A stretch of 64,000 nucleotides of DNA, taken from contig NZ_JAGSPB010000002.1 in NCBI RefSeq assembly GCF_019204025.1, positions 992,001 through 1,056,000 of the forward strand, written 5' to 3'. Position numbers and translations under genes: made by a program. Origin of the DNA: Erythrobacter ani. GTDB taxonomy: Bacteria; Pseudomonadota; Alphaproteobacteria; Sphingomonadales; Sphingomonadaceae. This document shows, one piece after another, positions 1-9,075 of the stretch; position 1 is the stretch's first letter; each line of letters starts with the position of its first letter. The notes below the pieces were generated by a model. That model did no database searches. It was not told where the DNA came from and saw nothing but the letters and a program-made list of their open reading frames with translations.

Positions 1-393
1 GGTCTGGTAAAGGATCACGGGATCAAGCGCGGCATCTTGCTCCCGGTCTCAGCTCCGTTTCACTGCTCGCTGATGAGACCAGCTGCCGACCGGATGGCTG
101 AGGCTCTTTCTGAAACCTCTCCCGGCGCACTATTGTTGCCCCTTTTCGCCAATGTGACCGCTGCGAAAGTCACCGATCCAGATGAAGAGCGCGCGCTCCT
201 GATCGAGCAGGTCACGGACCGCGTCCGCTGGCGCGAAAGCGTGCTCGCCATGCGCGATGACGGTATAGGGGCATTTGTTGAATTGGGCGGCAAAGTGCTT
301 GGCCCGATGATTGGACGGATCGACAAGGAAGCGCAGACTGCCAGTCTCATCACCATGGAAGACCTCGAAACATTCGCAAAGGAAAACGGATAA
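1..393 (+). CDS. fabD: Malonyl-CoA:ACP transacylase, C-terminal part (5' end outside window)
   Basis: This frame is open from base 1 and encodes the last 130 residues of FabD, which moves malonyl groups from CoA to acyl carrier protein in type II fatty acid synthesis in the cytoplasm. The stretch LLPVSAPFHCSLM holds the family APFH motif with the catalytic histidine, and the region after it matches the family C-terminus. The true start lies upstream of the window; the TTG at 37 is internal. The stop overlaps the fabG start by one base (TAATG), so the two genes are translationally coupled. Confidence 0.93.
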   Translation, partial: GLVKDHGIKRGILLPVSAPFHCSLMRPAADRMAEALSETSPGALLLPLFANVTAAKVTDPDEERALLIEQVTDRVRWRESVLAMRDDGIGAFVELGGKVLGPMIGRIDKEAQTASLITMEDLETFAKENG

Positions 394-1145
394 TGTTCTC
401 ACTCAAGGGAATGAACGCTTTGGTGACCGGCGCGAGCGGAGGCATTGGTTCCGCAATTGCCATCGCTCTGGCTAAACAGGGCGCTCGGCTCGCGCTCTCG
501 GGTTCCAACGGCCAGAAACTGCGTGTCTTTCGCGAACAATTGCACGAAGATCACGGCGGTGAGCATGTCGAGATCACCTGCGACCTGTCGAATAGCGAAC
601 AAGTCGAAGAGCTTATCCCCGCAACGCTCGATACGCTCGGAGGGATCGACATCCTCGTGAACAATGCCGGCATCACAAGGGACAACCTTGCGATGCGGAT
701 GAAAGATGATGAGTGGGACGATGTAATCCGCATCAATCTGGAGGCGGCATTCCGGCTGATGCGGGCAAGCGCGCGCCCGATGATGAAGGCGCGGTTCGGG
801 CGCATCATCAATATCACCAGCGTCGTAGGGGCGACGGGCAATCCCGGACAAATGAACTACACAGCTGCGAAAGCGGGGCTGACCGGTATGACAAAAAGCT
901 TCGCCCAGGAGGTTGCATCACGGGGAATAACGGCGAATTGCGTGGCTCCCGGTTTCATCCGTACAGCGATGACTGCCCAGCTTGACGAGAAGCAGACCGA
1001 TACGATCAATGCGCGGATTCCTGCGGGCAAGATGGGCGAGGGCGATGATGTCGGGGCCGCTTGCGCCTATCTCGCCAGCCGCGAAGCGGGCTATGTCACC
1101 GGGCAGACGCTGCACGTGAATGGCGGGATGGCGATGCTCAGCTGA
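393..1145 (+). CDS. fabG: 3-oxoacyl-[ACP] reductase
   Basis: NADPH-dependent reductase of the fatty acid elongation cycle, 250 residues, a classical short-chain dehydrogenase. The nucleotide-binding motif TGASGGIG is at residues 12-19, NNAG at 90-93, and the catalytic Ser143, Tyr156 and Lys160 (YTAAK) are present. The segment VAPGFIRTAMT and the C-terminal VNGGMAM are typical of FabG rather than other SDRs. It follows fabD with a one-base overlap. acpP, often next in this cluster, is not downstream; a 160-base gap leads to dnaN instead. Confidence 0.95.
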   Translation: MFSLKGMNALVTGASGGIGSAIAIALAKQGARLALSGSNGQKLRVFREQLHEDHGGEHVEITCDLSNSEQVEELIPATLDTLGGIDILVNNAGITRDNLAMRMKDDEWDDVIRINLEAAFRLMRASARPMMKARFGRIINITSVVGATGNPGQMNYTAAKAGLTGMTKSFAQEVASRGITANCVAPGFIRTAMTAQLDEKQTDTINARIPAGKMGEGDDVGAACAYLASREAGYVTGQTLHVNGGMAMLS

Positions 1146-1305
1146 TCGCCTGATCGATCGTTCGCCCCTTATCCCCAAAGGAATCCGCCACAGGCGCCCT
1201 CACGGCTTGCCCGCATAGACCACCGCGCTAAGGTTTTCGGGCAATTCCGGCGTGGGCGGTGATTCCAACCCGCTTCCGCCCTCAGTCTAGGGTAAGGTCC
1301 AAGCG

Positions 1306-2433
1306 ATGAAAGCTACCATCGAACGCGCGACGCTTCTGCGGTGCCTCTCTCACGTCCAGTCGGTTGTCGAGCGGCGCAACACGATCCCCATCCTGTCCAA
1401 CGTCCTGATCGACGCGAGCGATGGCGGGAGCGTCAAAGTGATGGCCACCGATCTCGACCTGCAGGTCGTAGAAACTATGAGCGCAGCCTCGGTCGAAAAT
1501 CCGGGCGCGATTACTGTGTCCGCCCACCTGCTGTTCGACATTGCCCGAAAACTGCCTGAAGGCAGCCAGGTCAGTCTCGAAACGGCGGATAACCGGATGG
1601 AGGTGAAGGCGGGGCGCAGCCGGTTCAAGCTGCCGACGCTGCCGCGTGACGACTTTCCGGTGATTGTCGAAGGCGACCTTCCGACTTCGTTCGAACTGCC
1701 TGCACGTACGCTGGCCGAGATGATCGACCGCACGCGTTTCGCCATCTCGACCGAAGAAACCCGCTATTACCTCAATGGCATCTTCCTGCACGTCACCGAT
1801 GACGACGAGCCAGTGCTCAAAGCGGCGGCGACCGATGGTCACCGGCTTGCCCGGTTCACGCTATCGCGCCCGGACGGTGCGGATGGAATGCCGGACGTTA
1901 TCATTCCGCGTAAAGCCGTGGCGGAACTGCGCAAGCTTCTCGAAGAGGCGCTCGACGGCAATGTTCAGATCGACCTGTCTGCAAGCAAGATCCGCTTCAC
2001 TCTCGGCGGTGAAGGCGGCGTCGTGCTGACCAGCAAGCTGATCGATGGGACATTCCCCGATTACAGCCGGGTCATTCCGACCGGCAACGACAAGTTGCTG
2101 AAGGTCGATCCAAAGCTGTTTTTCCAAGGTGTCGACCGCGTTGCCACAATCGCTACCGAGAAAACCCGTGCGGTCAAAATGGGCCTCGAGAAAGACAAGG
2201 TGACGCTGTCGGTGACTTCGCCCGATAACGGCACGGCAACGGAAGAGTTGATGGCCGATTATTCATCGGAGGGATTCGAGATCGGCTTCAACGCGAACTA
2301 TCTCAAGGATATCCTCGACCAGATCGAAAGCGACACGGTTGAACTGCACCTCGCGGATGCGGGTGCGCCGACCCTGATCCGGAAGGACGAGAAGTCGCCC
2401 GCGCTCTATGTCCTGATGCCGATGCGGGTGTGA
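1306..2433 (+). CDS. dnaN: DNA polymerase III beta subunit (sliding clamp)
   Basis: 375 residues, full length for the ring-shaped processivity clamp that tethers polymerase III to DNA. The N-terminal segment with VVERRNTIPILSN, the repeated three-domain organisation and the C-terminal LYVLMPMRV are family hallmarks. dnaA and recF are not beside it; it follows fabDG after a gap and its stop is overlapped by the next gene (GTGA), suggesting that dnaN heads a short operon with two small enzyme genes. The 160-base gap before it shows no clear terminator or promoter to the eye. Confidence 0.97.
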   Translation: MKATIERATLLRCLSHVQSVVERRNTIPILSNVLIDASDGGSVKVMATDLDLQVVETMSAASVENPGAITVSAHLLFDIARKLPEGSQVSLETADNRMEVKAGRSRFKLPTLPRDDFPVIVEGDLPTSFELPARTLAEMIDRTRFAISTEETRYYLNGIFLHVTDDDEPVLKAAATDGHRLARFTLSRPDGADGMPDVIIPRKAVAELRKLLEEALDGNVQIDLSASKIRFTLGGEGGVVLTSKLIDGTFPDYSRVIPTGNDKLLKVDPKLFFQGVDRVATIATEKTRAVKMGLEKDKVTLSVTSPDNGTATEELMADYSSEGFEIGFNANYLKDILDQIESDTVELHLADAGAPTLIRKDEKSPALYVLMPMRV

Positions 2434-2747
2434 TTGCCCGGGTCTGGAACGGCCGCGCGGAGGGCGCGCAGGCAGCTGCCTATCGGACCTTGCTGACCGA
2501 AACGATCATGCCCGGTATCGCTGCGCGGGGTATCGATGGTTATTTCGGCTATGAATTGTGGGAGCGCGATGCACCGGATGGGGGCACGATCTTCACCACC
2601 GTTCTGCGCTTTTGCAGCGAGGACGCCATTGAAGGGTTTGTTGGTAAAGACCTGACCCGGGCGAACTTGCCAGAGGCTGCCCTTAAGCTGTTGTCCGATT
2701 GGGACACGCACGCGGTGCATTACGTGATTAACCGTTCATTCGAATGA
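2430..2747 (+). CDS. Antibiotic biosynthesis monooxygenase-like small protein
   Basis: 105 residues, starting at a GTG that overlaps the dnaN stop by four bases (GTGA). The pattern of a predicted beta strand, TLLTETIMPGIAARG helix, the GYFGYELWERD strand and a later IFTTVLRF strand fits a ferredoxin-like dimeric alpha-beta barrel such as ABM or related stress-response domains. No catalytic residue can be named and the substrate is unknown. Tight coupling to dnaN upstream and the GST gene downstream (ATGA overlap) puts it in one transcript. Confidence 0.72.
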   Translation: MIARVWNGRAEGAQAAAYRTLLTETIMPGIAARGIDGYFGYELWERDAPDGGTIFTTVLRFCSEDAIEGFVGKDLTRANLPEAALKLLSDWDTHAVHYVINRSFE

Positions 2748-3370
2748 GCAGTCAGGTTCGCATCTTCGGGACAGTAATTTCGACTTACACGCGCATCGTG
2801 CAGATCGTCTGCGAAGAATCGGTCCTGGCCCACGAAACTATCGCGACGGCCGCGCGATCCCCGCAGAACCGGCATCCTTTCGGCAAAGTACCTGTCGTGG
2901 AAATCGACGGTCTCGAACTGATCGAGACGGTCGCAATCACGCAATACATCGACAGCATGCACAATAGCAGCGCACTTCAATCCCCCGATCCGGCAGAGCG
3001 CGTCGTCGCCGACAAGTGGATCGCGATCGCAAACAACTATCTCTTTCCTCTGTTTGAACGCGGCCTCGTCATGCCTTGGATCATGCACCGCGTCGCAGGT
3101 CACCCGCTCGAACGCGAAACCATCGACCGGGCACTTCCGCAGATCAGCCTCGCGCTGGGTTATGTCGAAGCGGAACTGGCGAAGGATGGTGCATGGACGA
3201 GATTGGACTTTTCGCTCGCTGATGTTTTTCTTTATCCGGTTTTTCGCGGTTTGCAGCTTACTCCGCAGGGCGAGATGGGCATTGCGCAATGTGATCACAT
3301 GCTCGGTTGGCTGAACAATTGCGAAAAGCGCGCTTCAATCGCTGCGACACGCTGGGAAAGCGAGCCGTGA
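2744..3370 (+). CDS. Glutathione S-transferase family protein
   Basis: 208 residues with a thioredoxin-fold N-terminus (HPFGKVPVVEIDG around residues 44-56, then a helix ending in AITQYID) and an all-helical C-terminal half, the layout of cytosolic GSTs. The GKVPVVEI segment carries the conserved cis-proline and the following ETVAITQYI the glutathione gamma-glutamyl contact region. It starts inside the stop of the preceding gene (ATGA). Substrate and class are not deducible; detoxification or a maleylacetoacetate-isomerase-like reaction are both possible. Confidence 0.85.
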   Translation: MSSQVRIFGTVISTYTRIVQIVCEESVLAHETIATAARSPQNRHPFGKVPVVEIDGLELIETVAITQYIDSMHNSSALQSPDPAERVVADKWIAIANNYLFPLFERGLVMPWIMHRVAGHPLERETIDRALPQISLALGYVEAELAKDGAWTRLDFSLADVFLYPVFRGLQLTPQGEMGIAQCDHMLGWLNNCEKRASIAATRWESEP

Positions 3371-3408
3371 TCGGTTAGGGATGCCCGTCAAAGAGGAGGC
3401 CCGAAGAC

Positions 3409-4494
3409 ATGACGATCCAGCAAGTTCACGTTCGCAAGGACGAACTTACCCAGGCGGACATTGTACACGTTGAATTGCCCGCGCTTCCAGACGGCGCAGT
3501 CCGGTTGGAGATCGAGAGCTTCTCGGTAACCGCGAACAATGTCACCTACGCGGTCGTGGGCGATGGCTTCGGATACTGGAATTTTTTCCCCGCGCCAGAC
3601 GGCCTCGGGATCGTACCGATGTGGGGCCACGCCAAGGTCATCGAAAGCAACCATGGCGACATCTCCGTGGGTGAGCGGGTTTATGGCTATCTGCCGATGG
3701 CAAGCCACCTCGATGTTCGCCCGGGCAACACTTCGGCGGGCAGCTTCATGGATACGACCGATTACCGGCAGCCGATGAGCCCGATCTACAATCAGTATTC
3801 GCGCCTTGCAGATGATCCGGAACACGATCCCGCGCGCGAGGCGGAGCGCATGATTTTCGGACCCCTGTTCAAGACCGGCTTCCTGATCGAATACTTTATG
3901 CGCAATGAGGACTGGTTCGATGCGACGCAATTGATCGTGACGAGCGCATCGTCGAAAACCGCGATGGGGCTTGCCAGTGTGGCCAAGCAAAATTCACCCA
4001 GTATCAAGCGTGTCGGCCTCACATCGGCCGGCAACATTGAATTTGTCGAAAATACAGGACTTTACGACAAGGTATACACTTACGATGAGGTGGGGATGAT
4101 GCCCATATCAGATTCGGTGATTGTCGATTTTGCGGGCAATTCCGGCCTTCTTGGCAAGCTGCATGAGCACTACGCCGACACGCTGAAATATTCGTGCCTA
4201 GTCGGGGTTACACACATCGAGGAGCGGGGTGGAGGGATGACTGAAGACCGCGGATTGCCGGGTCCGAAACCGACCCTGTTCTTTGCCCCTGATCACGCGG
4301 TTGCGTTTTTCAAGGAGCATGGTCCCGCCGAGGGAGGCAAACTTGTCGCGAAATCCTGGCACGGATTCCTGGCAGCCACCGAAGGTTCGGTAGCGGTCGA
4401 CAAGAGAAGTGGGCTCGACGCGGCGCGGAACACTTTTCTTCAAATGGTCGGCGGGGATGTCGACCCTTCGAAAGGTGTCGTAATCGAGCCTTAG
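3409..4494 (+). CDS. DUF2855 family protein (MDR-like fold suspected)
   Basis: 361 residues, preceded by a strong ribosome-binding site (AGAGGAGG). The start resembles a degenerate medium-chain reductase: an N-terminal barrel (IESFSVTANNVTYAVVGD, MWGHAKVIES), then a likely nucleotide-binding region from about residue 175 (LIVTSASSKTAMGLA). I recognise it as DUF2855, which has no established reaction; crotonyl-CoA-reductase-like or quinone-reductase-like activity is speculation. Its stop overlaps the stop of the convergent SDR gene by three bases, so no terminator separates the two. Confidence 0.78.
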   Translation: MTIQQVHVRKDELTQADIVHVELPALPDGAVRLEIESFSVTANNVTYAVVGDGFGYWNFFPAPDGLGIVPMWGHAKVIESNHGDISVGERVYGYLPMASHLDVRPGNTSAGSFMDTTDYRQPMSPIYNQYSRLADDPEHDPAREAERMIFGPLFKTGFLIEYFMRNEDWFDATQLIVTSASSKTAMGLASVAKQNSPSIKRVGLTSAGNIEFVENTGLYDKVYTYDEVGMMPISDSVIVDFAGNSGLLGKLHEHYADTLKYSCLVGVTHIEERGGGMTEDRGLPGPKPTLFFAPDHAVAFFKEHGPAEGGKLVAKSWHGFLAATEGSVAVDKRSGLDAARNTFLQMVGGDVDPSKGVVIEP

Positions 4495-5327
4495 CGGGCC
4501 ACATCGCTTTCTTTGACAACGTAATCGAAAAAGCCATCCAACTGGGCGCGGTGGCGCGTTTCCATTGCGCTTCCTGTGCTTTCCTCTGTCGGGACGATGC
4601 ACCAACCGCCGCCTTTGGCGAGGGTCTGGTCAAGACCCCGCTCCAGCACTTCCGGACCGGGCTGGGCACGCCAATGGTCTCCAAGTTCGTCCGGTGCTGA
4701 ACGGGCGCCTCCAAACCGTTCGGGCCGCGCCTGCGCCGCGTTCCAGATCTGCGTGTTGAGTATTCCAGGACAGAGGATCGTCACCCCGATGCCATCCCCG
4801 GCCAGCTCCGCCGTCAAAGCTTCGCCGATCGCAGCCGTCATTTGTTTGGTAGTAGCGTAAAGCGTGAAGGGACCGGAGACGGGAACGACCGATGCCGAAC
4901 TCGCAGTTATGCCGACATGCCGCGCGCCGCCTCGCGCTTTCAGCGCAGGAAGCCAGGCCTGCGCGGTGTGGACCGGGCCCATCACGTTGACGCCCATCAA
5001 CCAGTCCAAGGTGCGCGCTTTAACGTTAGTCACCGTATCCGCGCTGCCGACGCCGGCATTGATCCAGAGCAGCGAGGGCTCGACGCCCTGTGCAATAAGC
5101 TTTTCGGCGACCCGCGCTGTTTCACTGGCATCGGACACATCGCAGCCATGTGCCCGCGAGCCTTCTCGGCAAAGGCGTGCGGTTTCCTCGGCTTCATAAG
5201 CGTCGATATCGAGCGCGCAGATACGCATGCCCTTCGCGCTGAAGTGCTGCGCAAGCCAGCGGCCGATGCCGCGCCCTGCGCCGGTGATAACAGCCCATTC
5301 CCCCTTCACGGGGCTGAAACCCGTCAT
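4491..5327 (-). CDS. Short-chain dehydrogenase/reductase
   Basis: 278 residues with a Rossmann motif TGAGRGIG at about 15-22, an aspartate (LDID) after the second strand that favours NAD(H), an NAG-type motif (INAGVG) and a YATTK active site. The C-terminal 60 residues (REERGLDQTLAKGGGWCIVPTEE-like region) are longer than in FabG and probably form the substrate pocket. Its start overlaps the stop of the amidohydrolase gene (ATGA), so the two are co-transcribed. The substrate is unknown. Confidence 0.85.
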   Translation of the reverse strand: MTGFSPVKGEWAVITGAGRGIGRWLAQHFSAKGMRICALDIDAYEAEETARLCREGSRAHGCDVSDASETARVAEKLIAQGVEPSLLWINAGVGSADTVTNVKARTLDWLMGVNVMGPVHTAQAWLPALKARGGARHVGITASSASVVPVSGPFTLYATTKQMTAAIGEALTAELAGDGIGVTILCPGILNTQIWNAAQARPERFGGARSAPDELGDHWRAQPGPEVLERGLDQTLAKGGGWCIVPTEESTGSAMETRHRAQLDGFFDYVVKESDVAR

Positions 5328-7090
5328 TCAGCAGCCTCGGCCAGTTCTGCCCGCTGCGGTCCTCGGATCAGGCCGCCGGGGGTCGCGCCGGTCCATTTGC
5401 CATCCAGGAATGTCACTGTGCCGTTCTTGATCGTGCAGACATAGCCGTCGGCTTTTTGCAGCAGCCGCTTGCCGCCGGCCGGAAGGTCGAAAGCAAGCCA
5501 AGGCCGGCCCAGCTTTAGCGCGTCGAGGTCAATCACATTGATGTCCGCAAGATAGCCCGGTGCAATCACGCCGCGATCTTCGAGACCATAGAGCACAGCG
5601 GTATCGCGGCATTGGCGCTTGATCGCGTTTTCGAGGGTGATGCGGTCGCCGCGCTTGCGGTTTTTCACCCAGTGTTCGAGCATGAATGTGGGCGAGGCCG
5701 CGTCGCAGATCGTGCCGCAATGCGCGCCCCCGTCAGATAACGAATTGACCGTATCGTCGGCGTGCTGAAGCGGGTGGAGAAAGTCGAGATTTCCCTCCGC
5801 GTAGTTCAGGATCGGAAGGTAGATAAACCCAGTCGCCTCGTCGCGGCAGAGCATGTCATACGCATATTCCTGCGGGTCCACGCCTGCCTGCTGCGCCCGT
5901 GCATTCACACTGGCGGTTTCGTCGGGCTCGTAATCGAAATCGGGGTCCATCTCATATTGCATCGCCCAGCCTTGAGTGATGACCATGACCACCCCGATAA
6001 TATCCATGGGTGCTTCGGTGTAATCGTTGGCCTCGGAAAGGAGCTGTTTCTTGAACACTGGATCGAGCAGCTTCGCCTTTTGCTCCTCCCACGGCAAATC
6101 CTTGATCGCCTGCCAGCTCGGCCGGAAAGCGAATGGGTTCACCGTGCCCTGCCAGGCCATGATGATCCCGTTCCCGCGCAGGGCGATCTGAGCCACGATA
6201 TTCGCGCCGTTGTCGTTTTCGGCGCGCATCGTCTCGATCTGTTCGGACAGCGGCATTTCCTTGGCGATGGATTCGAGCGCCGCGAAGGTCACGGGAATGC
6301 CTGCCTCGCGGCTCAATTTCCCCATCCATTCGAATTCGTTCCAGTCTCGCTGCAGGTCGCTCGCCATTTCGAACACCGCATACCCGCCAGCATCCTTCGC
6401 GCGGCCCATCGCTTTTCCGATCGCTACGAGTTCCTCGGGCGTTGCGGTCGTGCCGGGTACTAGCTCACCGTCGACCGATTTGTGCAAGACGGTACGCGAC
6501 GTCGAAAATCCGAGCGCACCGGCACGGACGCCTTCTTCCACAATGTCGGACATGGCAGCAATATCGTCCTCGGTCGGGACTGCACCGGGTTGCTCACGGT
6601 CACCCAATACGTAAGCGCGCACCGCGCCATGCGGGACGTGCGTACCGACATCGACAGTGCGCGGCGGCTTTTCGAGCGCGTCGAGATATTCGGGGAAGGT
6701 CTCCCAGTCCCAGGTGATCCCTTCGGCCAGGGCGGTGCCGGGAATGTCCTCGACCCCTTCCATCAGACTGATGAGCCATTCGTGGCGGTCGGGCTTGGCA
6801 GGCGCAAAGCCGACACCGCAATTGCCCATGACGACCGTTGTGACGCCGTGCCAGCTCGACGGAGCCATCTCCTGATCCCAGGTCGCCTGACCATCGTAAT
6901 GAGTGTGGATGTCGACAAAGCCGGGAGCAACGATCTTGCCGCTCGCGTCGATTTCACGCTCCGCATCGCCGGTCACGGTGCCGACCTGTGCGATGAGGCC
7001 ATCCCTGATTGCGACGTCTCCGGTGAAGCGCTCCGCCCCGGTTCCGTCGACGATGGTTCCGCCCCTGATGATGAGGTCGAATGCTGGCAT
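5324..7090 (-). CDS. N-acyl-D-amino-acid deacylase-type amidohydrolase
   Basis: 588 residues of the metal-dependent amidohydrolase superfamily. It starts [13 protein letters not shown], has the metal-binding HTHYD motif (His62, His64), the conserved [10 protein letters not shown] segment with Cys91, and a late SDGGAH motif with a metal-binding aspartate. This arrangement is that of D-aminoacylase/dihydroorotase-like deacylases. The start is supported by a GAGGAGA ribosome site eight bases upstream. It would hydrolyse an N-acyl bond in the cytoplasm; the SDR translationally coupled behind it may act on the same compound. It is divergent from the hydrolase at 7200, so the 109-base gap should hold both promoters. 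Confidence 0.87.
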   Translation of the reverse strand: MPAFDLIIRGGTIVDGTGAERFTGDVAIRDGLIAQVGTVTGDAEREIDASGKIVAPGFVDIHTHYDGQATWDQEMAPSSWHGVTTVVMGNCGVGFAPAKPDRHEWLISLMEGVEDIPGTALAEGITWDWETFPEYLDALEKPPRTVDVGTHVPHGAVRAYVLGDREQPGAVPTEDDIAAMSDIVEEGVRAGALGFSTSRTVLHKSVDGELVPGTTATPEELVAIGKAMGRAKDAGGYAVFEMASDLQRDWNEFEWMGKLSREAGIPVTFAALESIAKEMPLSEQIETMRAENDNGANIVAQIALRGNGIIMAWQGTVNPFAFRPSWQAIKDLPWEEQKAKLLDPVFKKQLLSEANDYTEAPMDIIGVVMVITQGWAMQYEMDPDFDYEPDETASVNARAQQAGVDPQEYAYDMLCRDEATGFIYLPILNYAEGNLDFLHPLQHADDTVNSLSDGGAHCGTICDAASPTFMLEHWVKNRKRGDRITLENAIKRQCRDTAVLYGLEDRGVIAPGYLADINVIDLDALKLGRPWLAFDLPAGGKRLLQKADGYVCTIKNGTVTFLDGKWTGATPGGLIRGPQRAELAEAAE

Positions 7091-7199
7091 GATTTGTCTC
7101 CTCTCTCAGTTGCAGAAGGTCTCACAATGAAACGGGCTTGTCCAGAAAGAGCGGAACCTGGCACTGGCCCGATGCGCGCACCGGTGTTAGCCATGTGTC

Positions 7200-8096
7200 A
7201 TGGCGAGAAAACCAAGCTGGAAACCGCCCGAAGACAGCGGCATCGCTATTCGCTGGATCGAGGCGAACGGGCTGACATTCGAAGTCGCCGAAGCGGGTGA
7301 AGGCGATCATCTGGCACTGTGCCTCCATGGCTTTCCCGAGCTGCATTATTCGTGGCGGCACCAAATGCCTGTTCTGGCTCGGAAGGGATACCGCGTGTGG
7401 GTGCCGAACCTGCGCGGCTATGGCGCGACCGACAGGCCCGAAGGGACCGAGGCGTACCGATTGCGCACTCTGGCCAAGGACGTCGCCGCGCTCATCGACG
7501 CAAGCAGTGCAAAAGAGGTCACGTTGATAGCGCATGACTGGGGCGCGATCATTGCATGGTACTTTGCGATCATGAAGGTGCGCCCACTGACGCGGCTCGT
7601 CATCCTCAACGTCCCGCACCCCAATTGCGCGCGGCGTGAGCTCAAGCGTTGGCGGCAATTGAAGAAGAGCTGGTACATCTTCTTCTTCCAGCTTCCATGG
7701 ATACCCGAATGGCTGCTGGGGCGGGGAGGGGCCGCACCGATCGGGCGGGTCTTCCGCGATTCTGCGGTCAACAAGGAGCTCTTCATCCCAGAAGAAGTCA
7801 GGCCCTACCGTGAGGCGGCGGCGCAGCCAGGCGCACTTACCGCAATGTTCAATTATTATCGCGCACTGATCCGCCGACCTGATGCGCGCGATACGGGTGC
7901 GGGGAAGGTCGATGTGCCGACGCTGGTGCTGTGGGGCGAGCAGGACGTCGCCATCGATATCCACGTTCTCGACGGGATGAACAAATATGTGAGCGACCTG
8001 ACCGTGCGCCGCTATCCCCACGCATCGCACTGGGTGCAGCAGGATATCCCCGACGAGATCAATCAGGCGCTAAGCGAGTGGCTGCCCGACTCTTAG
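7200..8096 (+). CDS. Alpha/beta hydrolase, epoxide-hydrolase-like
   Basis: 298 residues with an alpha/beta hydrolase core: oxyanion motif HGFPE at 43-47, then LIAHDWG with Asp113 as nucleophile, an aspartate after WGEQD and histidine in PHASHW near residue 280. An Asp nucleophile in the HDWG context and the HGFPE motif are characteristic of epoxide hydrolases and haloalkane dehalogenases rather than serine esterases. A basic stretch (RRELKRWRQLKK) and an aromatic cap segment lie in the lid. The stop overlaps the convergent phaZ stop by four bases. Confidence 0.85.
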   Translation: MARKPSWKPPEDSGIAIRWIEANGLTFEVAEAGEGDHLALCLHGFPELHYSWRHQMPVLARKGYRVWVPNLRGYGATDRPEGTEAYRLRTLAKDVAALIDASSAKEVTLIAHDWGAIIAWYFAIMKVRPLTRLVILNVPHPNCARRELKRWRQLKKSWYIFFFQLPWIPEWLLGRGGAAPIGRVFRDSAVNKELFIPEEVRPYREAAAQPGALTAMFNYYRALIRRPDARDTGAGKVDVPTLVLWGEQDVAIDIHVLDGMNKYVSDLTVRRYPHASHWVQQDIPDEINQALSEWLPDS

Positions 8097-8953
8097 GCCG
8101 CGGCGGCTTCCTCAAGTTCGATTTCGGCCGGCACTGCATCAAGGAAATCGCGGATGGCCTCCACGCTTTCATCCTTGTGGCTGAGCAGGAACAGATGTCC
8201 GCCGCCCTTCATCACGACCATTTCGCTATTCGGGATGAGCCATGAAAGGAACTTTCCGTTCGCAAGCGGCACGATTGCATCGTCGTCCCCCATCATGATC
8301 AGCGTCTTCTTACGCAGCAGGAAGGGTAGGGCGGGAGCACTCGTCCATCCCAGCATGCAGAGTAGCTGATACATGTAGCCTCGCGGCGAGGGCGGTTTCA
8401 GCAACGCCATGTGCCCTTTCTTGCCGCTCGTCTTGCCAAGCCCCTCTCCGTACAGGGTCTCGAAATTCTTGATCATGTAATCGGCATCGACGTAACGGCG
8501 CGGATTGGCCATTTTCGACAAAGCTTTCGGGCTGCCCGGGATCATGAGCATACCCGCGCTTGTCGCAATCAGGACCAGTCGCCGCGTGCGGCCGGGATGC
8601 TGCATGGCAAAGTGTTGAGCGATGCCGCCGCCCCAACTGATACCCATTACATCGACTTCATCGATACCGAGGTTGTTGAGCAATTGCGACGCCGTCCAGC
8701 TGATGGTGAACGGGTTGTAGGGCACCACCGGATCGGGCGATTCGCCCACACCCGGCATATCAAACATGATGAATCCACGCTCAGACAACGTCGCGGCAAA
8801 CGGCGCAACTGCCTCGATATTGGCGCCGATACCATTGAAGAACAGGATCGGGGGCTGATCGGAGGGCTCGTCGAGCCGCCATGTAGCAACCCGTAACGTC
8901 CGTCCGCCGACTTCCTTCATCGAAACGTCGGCATTTTTCATCGCATCAGACAC
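8093..8953 (-). CDS. phaZ: Intracellular poly(3-hydroxyalkanoate) depolymerase, medium-chain type
   Basis: 286 residues of the alpha/beta hydrolase fold that closely follow the Pseudomonas mcl-PHA depolymerase from memory: FFNGIGANIE oxyanion region, GISWGGG nucleophile elbow with Ser106, GWTSAP segment, an acid in MGDDDAIVP and histidine in GGGHLFLL. It would release hydroxyacids from storage granules. The start is a GTG behind AGGATAGAG. It lies just downstream of phaC on the same strand, separated by two stem-loops, as in the phaC1-phaZ order of pseudomonads. Confidence 0.87.
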   Translation of the reverse strand: MSDAMKNADVSMKEVGGRTLRVATWRLDEPSDQPPILFFNGIGANIEAVAPFAATLSERGFIMFDMPGVGESPDPVVPYNPFTISWTASQLLNNLGIDEVDVMGISWGGGIAQHFAMQHPGRTRRLVLIATSAGMLMIPGSPKALSKMANPRRYVDADYMIKNFETLYGEGLGKTSGKKGHMALLKPPSPRGYMYQLLCMLGWTSAPALPFLLRKKTLIMMGDDDAIVPLANGKFLSWLIPNSEMVVMKGGGHLFLLSHKDESVEAIRDFLDAVPAEIELEEAAAA

Positions 8954-8972
8954 GAAAACTCTATCCTTTCAT

Positions 8973-9029
8973 CCCGCAGGATTGCGGGTGGGAGGCAGCA
9001 TCGTGGATCCCTCACGGTGCTGCCTCCCA
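8973..9029 (-). promoter_or_regulatory. Two adjacent stem-loops between phaC and phaZ
   Basis: A perfect 12-base inverted repeat (TGGGAGGCAGCA at 8989-9000 with its complement at 9018-9029) can be extended by an inner CGTG/CACG pair. It abuts a second perfect repeat, CCCGCA at 8973-8978 with TGCGGG at 8983-8988 and a four-base loop. In the direction of phaC-phaZ transcription the large hairpin comes first, then the small one, then the phaZ ribosome site. There is no run of U after either stem, so a simple intrinsic terminator is less likely than a partial terminator, a processing site or an mRNA-stabilising element. Confidence 0.7.
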
Positions 9030-9075
9030 TAAGCCTGTTCGCGCAAACCAGCGTGCGCGTTACGAAAGGCTGGTA

